NCBI RefSeq assembly: GCF_964355755.1
Contig: NC_092676.1
Coordinates: 16,472,288-16,536,287 of the forward strand
Direction: 5' to 3'
Length of the DNA: 64,000 nucleotides
Origin: Antedon mediterranea
Taxonomy: Eukaryota > Echinodermata > Crinoidea > Comatulida > Antedonidae
The position numbers and the translations under genes were made by a program. Shown one piece after another: positions 11,601 to 26,600 of this stretch; position 1 is the stretch's first letter; every line of letters starts with the position of its first letter. The notes beneath the pieces were generated by a model. That model was not told the DNA's origin, searched no databases, and worked only from the letters and a program-made list of their open reading frames with translations.

Positions 11601-14600
11601 GTTTTCCTTTGTTTAACGCATTGTCCTTAGTTAACTTGAAGTCATTGCTATCATTCTTTGAACCTAAAATTATCTAATATTAAATCATAAATGTTTATGT
11701 AAAAATGACTCCTACAGTACAGTAGTAATGGCAAACACTGGGAACTTTTTCACTTGTAGGAAATATGGCCACTCATGAGAGGTTTGGCTGATTCTCAAGC
11801 ATTTAATTGATTCATTTACAGTATATTTATATATTTTTTTATTTTCAATCTTTCTTTAATACTGAAAACATTTCTTCTGGTTTCGATTCGTATAATAATA
11901 TAAGTAGTTCTTTGATAGTAAACCAATAAAACTTACGTTGGCAAGACAGTTTCGTCTAGCTGTCAGCTTGACTTCTTCAGTTGCTATGATGCGTTATGGC
12001 GCCGATTGGTCTCCTTTCCAGCCACTAGATGATTTTGTTGTGTAGCCTAGGGGACCAGTCGTCGTCAGAAGCTGATCGTAAATGTGAGATAGTTGGTGCG
12101 CGCCTTCGTCTCTATTCATCTTTGTATTTTTATTTTGCTTTCTTATGCTGATGCTTTCTTTAATTTTACGTTTAAGCCAAACTTGTTCTTTGTGTAGTAC
12201 CTCTATCTTATCCCAGTTAGGTATGTGGTTGTGTGTGGTCATATGGTCCGTGATTGCTGATTTATGTAAAATGGAGGACGAAACTTTCCGTGATGCACGC
12301 GTCTGCATGTTCTGTGTGTTATCCTCAACATCTTTCTTGTGCTCTTTAATTCTGGTTTTGAGTGCCCTACCCGTTTCCCCAATGTACACCATCTCACAGT
12401 TGGTGCACCCCACTTTGTAGATGACACCACAGGAATCCTCTTTGCATGCTTTATCTTTCGGTCGGACGATTAAGTTTTTAATTTTGTTAGATGGTTTAAA
12501 GTATGTTCGTATGTTTAAACCATCTAACAAAATTAAAAACTTAATCGTCCGACCGAAAGATAAAGCATGCAAAGAGGATTCCTGTGGTGTCGTCTACAAA
12601 GTGGGGTGCACCAACTGTGAGATGGTGTACATTGGGGAAACGGGTAGGGCACTCAAAACCAGAATTAAAGAGCACAAGAAAGATGTTGAGGATAACACAC
12701 AGAACATGCAGACGCGTGCATCACGGAAAGTTTCGTCCTCCATTTTACATAAATCAGCAATCACGGACCATATGACCACACACAACCACATACCTAACTG
12801 GGATAAGATAGAGGTACTACACAAAGAACAAGTTTGGCTTAAACGTAAAATTAAAGAAAGCATCAGCATAAGAAAGCAATATAAAAATACAAAGATGAAT
12901 AGAGACGAAGGCGCGCACCAACTATCTCACATTTACGATCAGCTTCTGACGACGACTGGTCCCCTAGGCTACACAACAAAATCATCTAGTGGCTGGAAAG
13001 GAGACCAATCGGCGCCATAACGCATCATAGCAACTGAAGAAGTCAAGCTGACAGCTAGACGAAACTGTCTTGCCAACGTAAGTTTTATTGGTTTACTATC
13101 AAAGAACTACTTATATTACTTTCTTTAATACATTCGAATACAAAAAAAACCAGACATAACATAACAAAATCAAATTTGTGATGGTCACTTTCAGTAAATG
13201 TTTATACAAAATTCAAAATATAACCAATCACAAATGTCTGGTGTACATCAGAGGTTCAACTTCATAAAGCAGTTGAATTTCTCAAAATAACCATACATTG
13301 CAAGATGGTATGTTAGAATTTCTAATCCCATATAAAGCACTTTCTTGGTAGTAGGTCTATAGTACATATTAACGTTTTTTTTTAGTAATCTATGAATACT
13401 TCTGTGCTATTCTACTGCACTATGGTAACTACATTTTACACTGTTTATGAAATTAATTGCTGATTCATTAGATTTGATATGCATTACACCATGGAGAAAT
13501 CAGATTTCTCCATGATTACACCAAAGAAAGCTTGCTAGGTGATTGCAAGCCTTTTCTGTTTATTGTAGTGGCTTCCTCAAAAACGTCTTCCCTGAAACAA
13601 ATTTGGAATAAAAAAAAATGTAGTTTACTGCAGTAACTGCAGTAAAACATTTTGACACAGATCCTAAAAGGTTTTTAAAAATGCAAACTTCTTTTAACTG
13701 GTAGTTTATCCAATTTATATTTATTTATAACTATAATAAAATTTCATTATTGTATTGAGAGGCACAATTTAAGGGATATTTATATCATTTATATTCTCAG
13801 GCTCCAACACAGATTGAACTTGAAAATTGGATAACTGCAATTCACTCAGCATGCTCGTCAGCATTTGCAAGACAGCATGGGAAGGATGATACTCTCAAAT
13901 TGTTGCGGACTTACTTCCAAAAGCTTGAACAACAGATTGATAATGTTAGTAGATTGTCATGTTTTACACCAGTTACCATCACATTACTTGTCTCTTGTGT
14001 TGTGTCCTAGAGGGGAGTAAGCTTTACTGCTTTAACCACCATCTCATTTCTCCTATAAATGAAAAAAAGATTTTTTTTTAAAATTAAAATTATTATTAAA
14101 TAAGTATAGTCCACCTATTTACCAATCATATATATATACTTATATAAACTACTTAGAAAACTAATGATTAATTGATTATAATCAATCAAATTGGGCTGGT
14201 CAATTGGTCTTATTGAACTTGACCTCAGTCAATTAAACAGTCAATCAATAAGTCATATGACCTATGTAATAATCTTCAATCAGCTGTTAACGCTAAATGT
14301 CAATCAAAGAAGGTGATTACACCACAAACAATCTAAACCTTTATTAAATCAAAATATTAATAATGCGAAGGCTACCAACCAACAGATGTCCTTTAACCTT
14401 GAGTCTGAATCGTAGGTCGTGGGTCACTGACCACGACTGCGGTTGCTACGCTTGTGCACCCCCCGCTACTCGGAACTACATACGAATCACTTTCGCTGTA
14501 AAATACACTTGACACGAGACAATTGAATTAGAAGATTTTGTTGGCCAGTGTGCAGGAAAAGCTTATGTTTGAAGTCCAAACATTGGCTTAGTCGGGATTT

Positions 14601-17600
14601 TAAGGATATTAAAGAATTACCGTTGGGATGGTATTCAAAATCAAGGTCAAAGATATTAATAAATATTTTTTTTGGAAAGAATTATAAATGTTCTAAATTA
14701 AATTTATTTCAATTTTGCTTGTTCTGATTAATATGTAGATTGCACTAAATAAACAGAAACCTTTGCTTGTCATAGTTAATTTATCAGACTGGCTAGCCAC
14801 CACCTATTACTGGTCACCTGCTGGCTAATCCAAACTGGACACACATTGATTGGCCTAAAGTTGGCTACCTGATTACCTGACCAGACCAAACTGCTTTGTC
14901 TAAATAATATGTTACATAATAAGTTGTCTGTCACTAAACGATCTTGCCTGAAAATGACTCAGATTCTTAAAGATTGGTTGTAACCCCAAAAGCTTTATCA
15001 GATGATGTTTACTGCAATAATACATCAATACAGACACACTCGCAATAAGACTATAGCCTTCCTACAGTTCTTTACGTTTTGAAAAAACAAACTTGGAAAT
15101 TCCAATACATGTAAGATTTACCTGCCACTTACTATTTTGCAACAAAATTTATGGCACTTATCAGACGCACAAATATGTTGTACTGTTTGTTAGCAGTGTA
15201 TATGTTTAAAATATCACACATATGTAAAATAAGTGCGTCATGCCGGGAACGAAAAACTGAAAGAAATATTTTAAGCTGATTGCAATGTCTGCAAGATGGA
15301 TTATGATGTTAAATGTGTTTATTGTAAATGACATACCATTTATTTTGACAGGAGGGCAAAATGAAGAAGATGGCAGAGCTGCAATTAACTGTTGTCAAAG
15401 AACAGAAAAATAAAGATGCCATCAAGAACCAGGTAATATAAAAAAGAATACTTTTTTTGATGCCGCCATCACACACTATACTATAATACTAATCATACTG
15501 TACTAGTATGTACAAAATAATTTATTTTTTAAACACTTTATTTAATTTAATGGATAACATTTTTATAGTTTAAAGTCCTTTTTCTATTGAGTAAAAAATA
15601 CGTTTTTTAATCTGTTCTTTCTCTTCTCAATACCCTTTTTCGTGCCAGCAGAAGTTTCTTTTTTTTTGTGTTTGTTCAAACCATACCTTCAGGACCCAAC
15701 AATTGTCCCTTTATTAGGAGTTGGTCTATATAGTAATAAAATATATGTCTTGTTTGTTTCGAAAGAAAGTTTCCCCTTAATAATAGGAATGTTTCAAAGG
15801 AGGAGTTTATTTATTTATTTTTTTAAACATTTTTGTTTATATTTTTCTAATCTGTCTCCTCACAAGAGTCACATTCCATCCTAAAACATAAAGTTGACAG
15901 TTTTCCATTCAAATGGACACAATTCTACAGCATAACAACCCCAGCTATTACAAACAAATTTGTTTAAGCATTGCATGTGCATATATTTTATTTATTTGCA
16001 AAACACTGCTATAAATACCATCAAAGTTTACTGATCAGCTGCCAGTCTTAAGTTGTAAAATTTGACAGAGTAGACAGTCTGTGATATTTCTATCAAAACG
16101 GCGCCTATGTGCATAATTCTTTCTAGGTTTTTTTTTTAAAGAACATGCATTACATATAAATTTGTCTTTAAAAAAAAAAGCAATTTCTTTTTAAATTATC
16201 TATGATATTACGTTCGCTAAACAAACAAACGCCAAAAAACAGCTTTATTGTGCTCAGAGGTGTCCAAAATGAGAAAGATTAGGTCAAAATACCATAAAGC
16301 CAGATAATAATTAGCAAATAAAATATATTAGTTCTTAAAAGTTAAAAATAGTTGCATCAGGAGGTCTTCTAATTATTTCAATCAGCTTTTGTTTTGAGTT
16401 TTGATTTTTTTAAATTGTATTCTCATTAACTATGTATTATCATAGAAGTTGAATTGGTTATATTATCTGAACCTATTTTATCAAAAATATAATTATCTTT
16501 GAAAGAAACACTAAATTATTTCACTCTTATTACCATAATTACTGTTTCAATTTTATACTAATCTATTTTTAAATATTTTGTTTTTATCTGAACTGAAATA
16601 ATTAAGTTCTATAATATTTATTTAATGATGATTTCTATTTTATAAAGTTTACTGTCATTAAATATAATGTAGGTTTTGGCAAAGAAGATAAATGAATAAA
16701 GTTTGATAGTGTAGACAGAGCTTTAGAAAGAACATGCATATTAAAAAACAATTAAATATGAATATATTTAAATTATTATTAAATGTTTTTTCTCTGTTTA
16801 TATTTTATAGATACTACAATGGGGTTACAATTTAGAAAAATTCCATCTAGAATCATACAGATTACGCTGTTACCAATCCTCGTTACAAGGATCAGAACTC
16901 CCAAATCCCAAAAACCTACTTGCTTGCGCTTCAAAGCCCACAAAGACTGCCCTCAGTAAACTAGGATACTTCTCCGTGTCTTCATTTCATTCCATGGTCA
17001 GTGCTCGATTGCCCATGGGCATGCAGGGACATTTTTCAAAACCAAAAAGCAAGAATTGGGTAAGTTTCCAAATTAATTTCATGCTACTGTGTCTGATTTC
17101 AACACTTTACTATACTTTTCAACCAAAGCATAATGCATAAGACACTTTTAGATATTTTTTTCTATCATACAATTTACAAAATGATTTGAAATATGTTTTG
17201 TAAAGAGAGAACACATAAATAGGTCAAGTGTGCAAACAAAATGAAAATTACATTTTTGTTGGCATACCTTTTTAAAATTATACAGTCATATAATAAAAAA
17301 TAGAATTGTATATCGAAATATCTACTCATATAACAGCCGGTTATAAGAATGAATATAAAATAATTTTTATGACAAATTATATATTATATTGTATACTTAA
17401 AAAAAAAAATCATATTCAAACTTTATACAAACATAAATACTAAAGTTGCTGTTTGTTGGATATTCTGTAAAATCAAATCAAAAAAATCACTTATAATCAC
17501 AGACTGTTGTCTGTTGTCTACCAACACAGGCGAAACTGCAAACTCACCTGCCCCTCTCCCCTCCCGAGTTCTCATAATGGTTTTTATGCTAAAAATGTAT

Positions 17601-20600
17601 GGAATTGCAGAGGTCTTAACAGTTAAGGGTGGTTAGGAAAAATATAAAACAGTTTAATTTCAGATACCCTGAATAATTTTGGGTGAGTTCTGTGTTAAAA
17701 TTAGGCTTCCATGTTAGCTTAAGGTTGACTGGAATTTCTTTTCATTCATTCTCTTTACATCCATGAATTGATATTATAATTTGTTGTACCTTCTTGCAGT
17801 TTGGTACTTTAAGAAGAGGTGATTCTGCTAGGAACAGACCAAGTATATTAAGTGCTGCAGATTCTGAAGATTTAAAGCCTAACGAGTAAGTATTCATTCA
17901 AATTATTTTGTAAAAATAGTTATAAGTATTATACGAACTTGAATCTGTATCTGCCAGAAGGTAATGCTCTCTGGAGTAGCGCGACTAAGCAAGCAAGTCT
18001 GTCCAGCATGTAAGCTCAGAGCTGTTTGTTTCACAGTTCTTAATAACTAATAATAATTTGCTCTAAATGTTCTATCCATCAATTTGAAAACGTTCATTGG
18101 AGGTGCCTCATTGTTTGACTTCCCCTTTACCACATTTCTAGATCCACCTCGACTTTCGGACGAAAGATAAATCATGTGTGTAAAATATATAGTACTGATC
18201 TCTCTGTCAAATTAAAGATTGTTTAATTGAAGCCTTGTCTTTATAATCTTTGGATTTTAATTTAAGGTCTATATGCATCTATCATTTTAAAGTGTTTATT
18301 GCTTTGTTTTTCTATTAGTACATACATACGTAGTTTGCTTCATCGTGTGTGTAATTTTACAAAGCCGCCAACCTTTATCTCTTTTATTTTGTAGAAAGTA
18401 TAATGATTAATTACCTAAACACATTTTTTAAAGTATTGTGTTCTGTGTTTGTTTTATTCAATGGATATTCTTGATCAGTTCTTTTAATACTTTTGTATAA
18501 AGAATTCTTTTGTCTACTTGTTATTTTTTAGATTATTTTAAAATAAAGTAAACAGTAAAATAAAAGTTGAATTGGTTGATTTAACAGATAACTGTGACAC
18601 TATAGGATGCGATTGTTATTTCAAATTGTGAAGGTCATTATTAAGCGATTTATATTAGAAAGCTATACTTGAATATTGATAGAAATAATCAGGCTTATGT
18701 CATGGCCAAAATTAATACTTTAATACAATATATGTATTGTTTCTTAGAATTTTCCTACAGTAAATTATTTGAAATGAAATTTTTTAATTTCATATTAAAA
18801 CTGATTTGTTTGAAAATGCAAAACCAAGTCAAAGAAAATCAACTACTGTAAAGATTGTAATAATCGGTTATATTCAAGTTCATTTCAATTATCTTAAAAT
18901 GTTGCATGGATTTTAACTATATTCCAAATACAATTAATGGTACCAAATAGTACAACTCCAATTAAAGAGACACATTTGGGACCCAAAAAGTGTCCCCTGA
19001 TTGAGGTTGGGTTGGTCACAGTACATTTTACAGCAAGCGTCCCCTTAATAGGGGTGTCCCCCTTATAGAGTAAATATGTCTGAGGCTTCTACTTCTGATA
19101 TTTACTGATTACTCTAATTTCTACATCATAATCACCATGTTTAGTTATCATTATCATTCGTTTTATCATTCATTTTTTTTAATTATTTCCTTTTTTTGTT
19201 TAATATTGGTTTTATTTTACACATACTTTGTTGCTGACACAATGGTCTTCTGAAGTATTGGTAGGCCTTGCTCTAGAAGATGGAAATATACATTACATAA
19301 TAATATAACCCCAGAAAACAGTTGTAGCATAACAAGTGAAATGCTGAACATTCTCTACTTTCCTTTATTTCCTCTTTGGAAGTACATGGTGTACTGCAAA
19401 CCTTTAATAGTGTTTATTCGCCATGCAAACATTTAAACAATAATTTATTATTACAACTTCACTTTACTAGTGCAACATGTGATGCGTTATCAAAACATGT
19501 CCTGAGACAAATAATTTATTGATTGTGGTATAAATTGAAGTACTGCATGTAGTGTAGTGCATTATCAGTGAAGTCATTGAAAATACTTACTTGTAATTAT
19601 TATAACAATTGTAGCATTGATTATAAAGTAAGTACCTATTAGATGACCCTATTTCATAAGGAATAAGACTGACATGACAATCTATAATTACCTCTAAGGC
19701 TTAGAATCTCGGTCGAGTTCAATTGTCGACCTAGATTTACATAAGATAGCATTTTGTGAAATATCATTTTAATTTAACAATTATTTTGCAATTATCCATT
19801 TTCCAAGTTCATTATTGAAGAATAGTACAAAAGGAAATATGATCACAAATTCTAAAAATGTTAAGTTAATATTATTATTATTATTCAAATCAATAGAAAA
19901 TTATTCTTATTCTTATTCTTTTATTGCCAAATATAAAATACATGAAGAACACGAATACAAAAAAACAATAGAACCAACTGAGTGAGCTGGCAGGGGACAC
20001 AAAAGCGAACCTAATCATTGTGACTTAAAGCCTGTGTTCCCCACTCACCCAGTTTCACAAGCAATGAAAATACCATCTTAAAATATTAAAATTATGTTAA
20101 AATATTACAGATTTATTTATTTGTTTGTTTATTCTATTTCCAGATAAAACAAATGGTAGCCATTCAATGTTCAGGCCAATTATTCCTATATATCTTGGAG
20201 TATTTTATTTGTAGTTTGGTACAATACATTATATTTCACATGTTTAATATAATTCTTATTATTTTCTTACAGACATAACACACCAGAGAATGATGATGAA
20301 AATGACAATGAAAACAAGTTGAATGGAATTCATATACAAGAAGTAAGTATTTTTCAAACAATTAAAACTATAAATATTTACTACATTTTTAGCATTTTTC
20401 AATTTTTTAGAGTAGGATTATTTTGAAAACAAAGACAATTGTACCTATTTCTATGAAGTTGTAATAATTCTCTACCAAAGAAACATTTTATTGGTAGTGG
20501 TCTAAATAGAGCCTTAAAAGATTTCTTTAAAAAAAATAAAAAAATAAATGAAATTATCTTAAAACATATTATTAAACAACAAAAAGACTGCAAACACAAC

Positions 20601-23600
20601 TTTAAAAAATAATTAAATTAAAATGTTTTTTTATCTATAACAAATGAATGAGGAAATCATGTACAGTGCAGCATGCTAAAGTATTAGTGTTATAAATGAT
20701 TTAAATCAATCATCCAATTAATTGTATTACAGTGAGTGATTTATAATATGGTTGTATTAGGACTCTATACATGTTAATATAAATTCTAATAAACATTTCA
20801 CCACATGATAAATAATTAATAGAAGCAAACGAAAGAATGCAGACCTGAAAATATTTCTAAGTCTAATCCAGGGTACAGTATGTTGTCAGATAGGTTTTTT
20901 TTGTATGCAATATTCACTGGCATTAAAGCGACACTTATGCAGCCAATACCGATTTCACATCAGCATAATTTTGTAAAAATGTAAAAATACGTCCCCCTTG
21001 TATTAATATCAGCAAAAACACACATAGCAACGAGAGGCATGTTTTTTATTTACTGCACACATAAACCTGGTATTCAAATGACCAATCACAGTACACCTGT
21101 TTAAATTTAGTAACATTTCAGTAAACAAATTTTAACTCTTCCCGAGATTTCACAAAGCTCAGTTATGTATCACGAACCAGTGAGATATAATACTTAAGAA
21201 TAATAGGGGATTATTAGTATTGTGCAACATTTATGCAGATTTACATGGACTAAAATTTGTATTTATTCTGTCAGACTCAAATGTCGTAATTGCTTTGTGA
21301 TAGAACATTATGATAAAACCCTTTAAATGATTGTAAAGATGTGCAATGCATTTAGTTGTCGGGGTACATGATTTGTGAGTTAATCATTAAATTAAAAGGA
21401 TAGTATTCACTGTGTAGACACTTCTTGGGCATTAATTGATTACCATTTCATCCTTTTACCATATTTTATTTTTTGTACGAAAAACTAGAATTTCATGTAT
21501 TTTTATTTATAGTAGTACTTTCTAAAACTAATGAAAACTAAACAACAGGAAATAAGCTATCCTTCCTAAAAGATGATTTCTTCTATGTGTATATCCACAA
21601 TACAGTACAACTAGTAGAACTAGAAATAAGGGGACACCTTTGAGGCCCAACAAAGTATCCCCTTTTTCGTTTAAAAAAAAAAGTTTCCCCTTCATAGGGA
21701 TGGGGTTTGACTGTATATTTAAATTTGTTGTTTCAATTGTTATATTTGCACAGTAGAACCTTCCCAGTTCAGGGGACATCCGATTTAGGGGAAATCACTT
21801 TTCAAATAAAAAACAGGCAGTATCTTTAACACTATGGCCAACCCTTATTAATAGTGTTGGGCCTTGAAGATGTCCTCTTAATAGGTTTCTACTGTACTCC
21901 ATTGTATTGAATAATACAATAATGTAATAATGAATTTCAAAGTCAATTATTATACAGTCCACTACAGAAAAAACATTCTGGTGGGAGGAAGAATTTCATA
22001 TTCTTGTCAATTGTCATTATTGCTATACAATTCTGTAATAATTCAATCATGGACTAATATGGTAAAAAATAATTATTTTTACAGGAATCCGAGGAATTGC
22101 CTCGATGCGAGTCGTCCATGTCGGACATTAATTCCGATGGAATGACAATGAAGATTAAACTTCCAGACAATCACAGTGTGATGGCTACAATTAAACCAGG
22201 CATGACAGTGCAAGACCTCCTTATTTCCAGCTGCAGTGTAAGTTTCTATTTCCTGATTACCGTAAATGCAAAAATCAATTTATAGTGTGTATTCATTCAT
22301 TTTAATAGATTCACTAATAAGTTTTATTATAATAAACTTATTATGACTCGTTCATGCCTAGCTTACCTGGATAAACAGACAATAGCCCTATCTATCCAAA
22401 GAGGGTAATAACATATGAAAAGAAAAGATACATTTCACCTGTCATATAATGGTACAGTCCATTATTGTCATCATTTTTTTCATAATGATGTGTTTATGTA
22501 TTCAAAAATATATGTATTATTTTGCCTCATGTTTTTGTTATATTCTGTAAATAAATTTAAATTAAATATTGTAATACATTTGTTAATAAACTTTAATTTG
22601 GAATTGCAAAATCTTAATTGACATTGTCATCATTAATTATTCATATCATTACTAAAATTAATTATGCTATAACAGTTGAATATCTATCACACTCACATTC
22701 TTCAGTTATTGATGCAATACACTATTAAAAAATATTTTTTACTGTGCATCACACATATTAATATAATAATGTAATTTTCTTATCTTTATAGCAACGTCAA
22801 ATGGACTATCATAACTTTTATCTACGCTTCAAACAATCAATGAAATATGGTTTCAATTATGAGATTCCTGAGAAGTCGGTCATTGTAGAGCTTGGGGTGA
22901 GTGATTCTTATACTACGTTGATGTCGTATGATGTACTTGCAGAATGTTTACTATTGATATAATAGTAGTAATATATGTTTCAAATTATTTTTTCAATATC
23001 ATATTTTATTTTACTTCCCGCAGAAATTTGATGAAATTGATATATGTGCCAAAAGCATTCACCAAGTGGAGCTCTACAAATTCAATGATCAAATGCACTT
23101 TGGTAAGAATTTATTTTATAAATATGAACAATTCCTTCATATTAAAATGTCTCACAGTATCATAAATGTTATAATTTGGTTTTTTTAAGGATTATTTTAT
23201 ATATCAGTAAAATGTCCCTTTCAACCAGAAAACGGGTCTTGTTTGGGGAATGGGTTTTGCTAATAAAGATAGGAATTATACAAGAAAATGAATCTAAAAA
23301 TTGTGGTGCTAATGCCCAGAGTGAGCTTATAACATGTCTGTATTTTGTAATGCATATGCACAGACTAGCGACTCTGTGGATATTACATTAAACCAAAATC
23401 TTTTATTCTAATGATACTGCTCTGTTTGCTAGTTTCCTAATCAGCAATTGTCTTGCTGTTACAGGTTTTTCGATAGAAGCCGAGTTAGGAGATGATTTGG
23501 AGCAAGAAGACCAATTATGTGTTTTTATAAGTGAAGTTGAAAAAGACTGCCTTGCATATCATCATGGTAGGTTCTGACAACTGAGACAGAGTTAGATCTA

Positions 23601-26600
23601 TTTAGACATTCAGTATTAAAGATACTGTTGAGTATCAAGACAAAATGATAGCATTTTCCACAATGAAAAAAGTTTGAAGGCATAAAATGTCATATATGCA
23701 AATCTCTGTAATTATTGCCCAAACAATTCTGAAAACTGCAATTCCTGGAAACTAAGGTCTAGAAATGATTGTTATGTTTATCTTTGGTCGCCTAGCACTT
23801 TTTTCTTTCTGCAAACCTACTCATTAATCATAATTGAATAAAATATATAAGAAACAAACTGATATAAAACCGTATACACATTCTCCAGAAAAAATCAATT
23901 TGTCATGTTCATTTTATGCATCCTTCTCATCCACATTTTATTTCGACCCAAACATTAAATATTTTTTACCTTAAATACGAAACACACTGCTATATTTATG
24001 TATCAATATAAACATAATCTATTACCTGAATCATTTAATAACTTATTTAATACATCTGCCTCATTCCATAATTACTCAACTAGAACCAGGTCACACTACT
24101 GTCCACAACTAAAACGTGTCGGACAGCGATGTATTTCCTCCCAAGGAACACATATTTGGAATAATTTAACAGATTATATAAAACAATCCTCCACTTTAAG
24201 TTTGTTTAAACAGAGATTAAAGCAACATTATAACAATAGAAATATTTAAGTTAAGTAAATCATATTATGTTATTTTGGTTTGTTCTTTTTTGTTAGGGTT
24301 ACATGCTTAAGCACTTGTGCTTATTTTGTATCCCATTCCATTATATTATTTGTATTGTATTTGTATATGTTTTTATATTGATTAGGGATTAAAAATGATT
24401 GATTGATTTATTGATATTTCTTCTACCCTTTTTACTATAAGATCACGTTGCTACTAATATTTATGACTTAATTTCTTATTTTGTAGATTTACAAGTTGGG
24501 GATGAACTTTTAGTAATTAACGGCAGGGTTGTCTGTGATCTTGACATGCTGTTTATCGAGAACCTGATCGCAAATGAGTCAACGCTCACCTTAACAGTAC
24601 GCTCATGTCGTGCAATCTTCCCACAAACCAATGCAATGGAGGAAACCAACAAAATCATTGATCAGCTGACGTGTCCACCACCGCCGACACAGTCACGTCT
24701 TACTGATGATATGTTGGATGAACTGGTTATTCCTGCTCCACTTGGTATGTGATGTTCATTCATTTCTTTATTTCATATACAGTATGAATTACCAACAAAG
24801 AAAATAATAAATGCTAAATTGAACTATCCATTGTCATAATTACGATCGCAATCACTCATATATATATATACCCATTATTCACTTCAATTCTATCCCTGGT
24901 GTCAGAAGTGCAGCTTACATTCACCAGTGGTATTGTTCAAACTCGATTGGATATATATATATATATATATATTATATGTATAAAATTTGAGTATTATATA
25001 TATTTTTTAAAGTTTTTGGAGATGAAGATGTAGAAGATGATATTGCCTCTGAAACTTCACCTAATTCCACGACAAAGACAATTAAATATATGTATGATCC
25101 AAATGAGGAGGAAGCGATGAACAAAGAAAACAAAACCAAAGACAAGGGCCAAATCGAACAGCTCCTTAAGGATGCAGAACAAATAACAGAACTCTGCCGC
25201 ACAATACCATCACGTCACAACTCCTTAGAGTGTCCATCAACAGATGAAGATCAGCGGGTTGCTGCCAGTCGATTGCGCAAGGTCATCATGGAATTGATTG
25301 ATACAGAAAGAGGATACCTTAAGGATTTAAATGTTCTTGTTGGAAGGTATTTGGAACCCTTGCAATCAGAATCATTTTTGTCAGCTGATGAAGTAAGTTT
25401 AACACTTATTATTATTTAACACAAATTATGAATCAAAATTATCACAACTTTTTATCAACACCTTTATGAAAACATAAATTATGAACAAATTACTCGTCAT
25501 TCATTTGTGGTGCTCACGTTATCAATATCAAGGATTTAATATTAGTGAAAAGAGGCGACATCTATTGGAATGTGTATGACAATAATTGTACAATTTTGTA
25601 ATAAGACTCTTTAACCTACTACTTTATAATACTGTATGTTGAAAAGTAGTAAATATGCTACTAGCAAGAATGATACTGATGAACAAAATACTTGACATTC
25701 ATTGGGATCAAAAACCAGTTTGATATTTGTATAATAATCGACCAATCTTTTTTTTCAGATTGACTCATTATTTGGCAATGTAAAAGAAATCATCAAATTC
25801 CAGAAAACATTCCTGCGATGTTTAGAAGATTCTTTAGGAGATGATGCTGAGTTTGAAAGTCTTTGTGATCCTGCATCTTATAATGTAAGTCAATACATAT
25901 CAGCTGGTAATCACTAATAAACAGTGGCGTAACGCACAGGCCTGAGGTGCCTAGTTTAAGGGCCTTAAGTGGCCCTCGGACGCTGGAGGCCTTGGTCGTT
26001 TTTTTAGCCTTTTTCGACATATTTTAATGCATATTTTTTCCTCTGGGCCATGCTTAATGCTCATAGCTGTTACGCCACAGCTACATGTTTTTAGCCATCA
26101 TCTTGCACTGATTTATTAATTATTATTTATTAATTAATAATCAATACTACAATTCAATGTTGTTCACCAAGAGTATTTCTTTACAAACAGACAACAGATA
26201 CTTTGTATATTAAAAATATTTGGTTTATTACTGGTACACACAAAACCTGCCCCATAAAACTCCCTGCACTTCCCGTAGCTTAGGTGCATAAATATATGAT
26301 ATGTTGTTTTTTATATTATCTGATAACATTTAAAACAAAAGTAAATTAGTGGGTAGATCTCCTGTCAATGAGTGGCGTGGTCTAGAAAAGTTGTCTTTAT
26401 AAATGATCACCACATGAGGCTACAAACATGATGATAAGCAAATATACACCATGCAATTCTTTAATTCATGTATAAAAATAGAATCTTGTCACAATAAACA
26501 AGCTATAAACACGAAATTGCAACATAAACGTTGATTGATTGATTTATTTACTGGCTTGTCTAGTTTGTCATCAATCAGAACCAAGACAGTTGAAGGTATT

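Larger units (their letters stand above)
11896..13118. mobile_element. head-to-head pair of 5'-truncated Penelope-like elements forming a 1.22-kb palindrome
   Basis: The left arm 11896-12500 and right arm 12514-13118 are inverse copies of about 605 bp, separated by a 13-nt centre (12501-12513). I saw only a few mismatches. Each arm holds the end of a Penelope-like ORF, a short 3' UTR with a hammerhead-like fold, and the same terminus, so the 3' ends face outward. The element lies in the TIAM intron 11019-13800. The RT domain is absent. Confidence 0.9.

Noticed and set aside
12421-12572. Open frames crossing the palindrome centre with ATG starts on both strands
   Set aside because: These N-terminal parts are antisense to the opposite Penelope arm; only the sequence outward from the centre is real element coding.
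12145-12869. Further mirrored open frames in other frames of the Penelope arms
   Set aside because: They are shadows of the GIY-YIG frame, identical in both arms because of the palindrome, with no family motifs.
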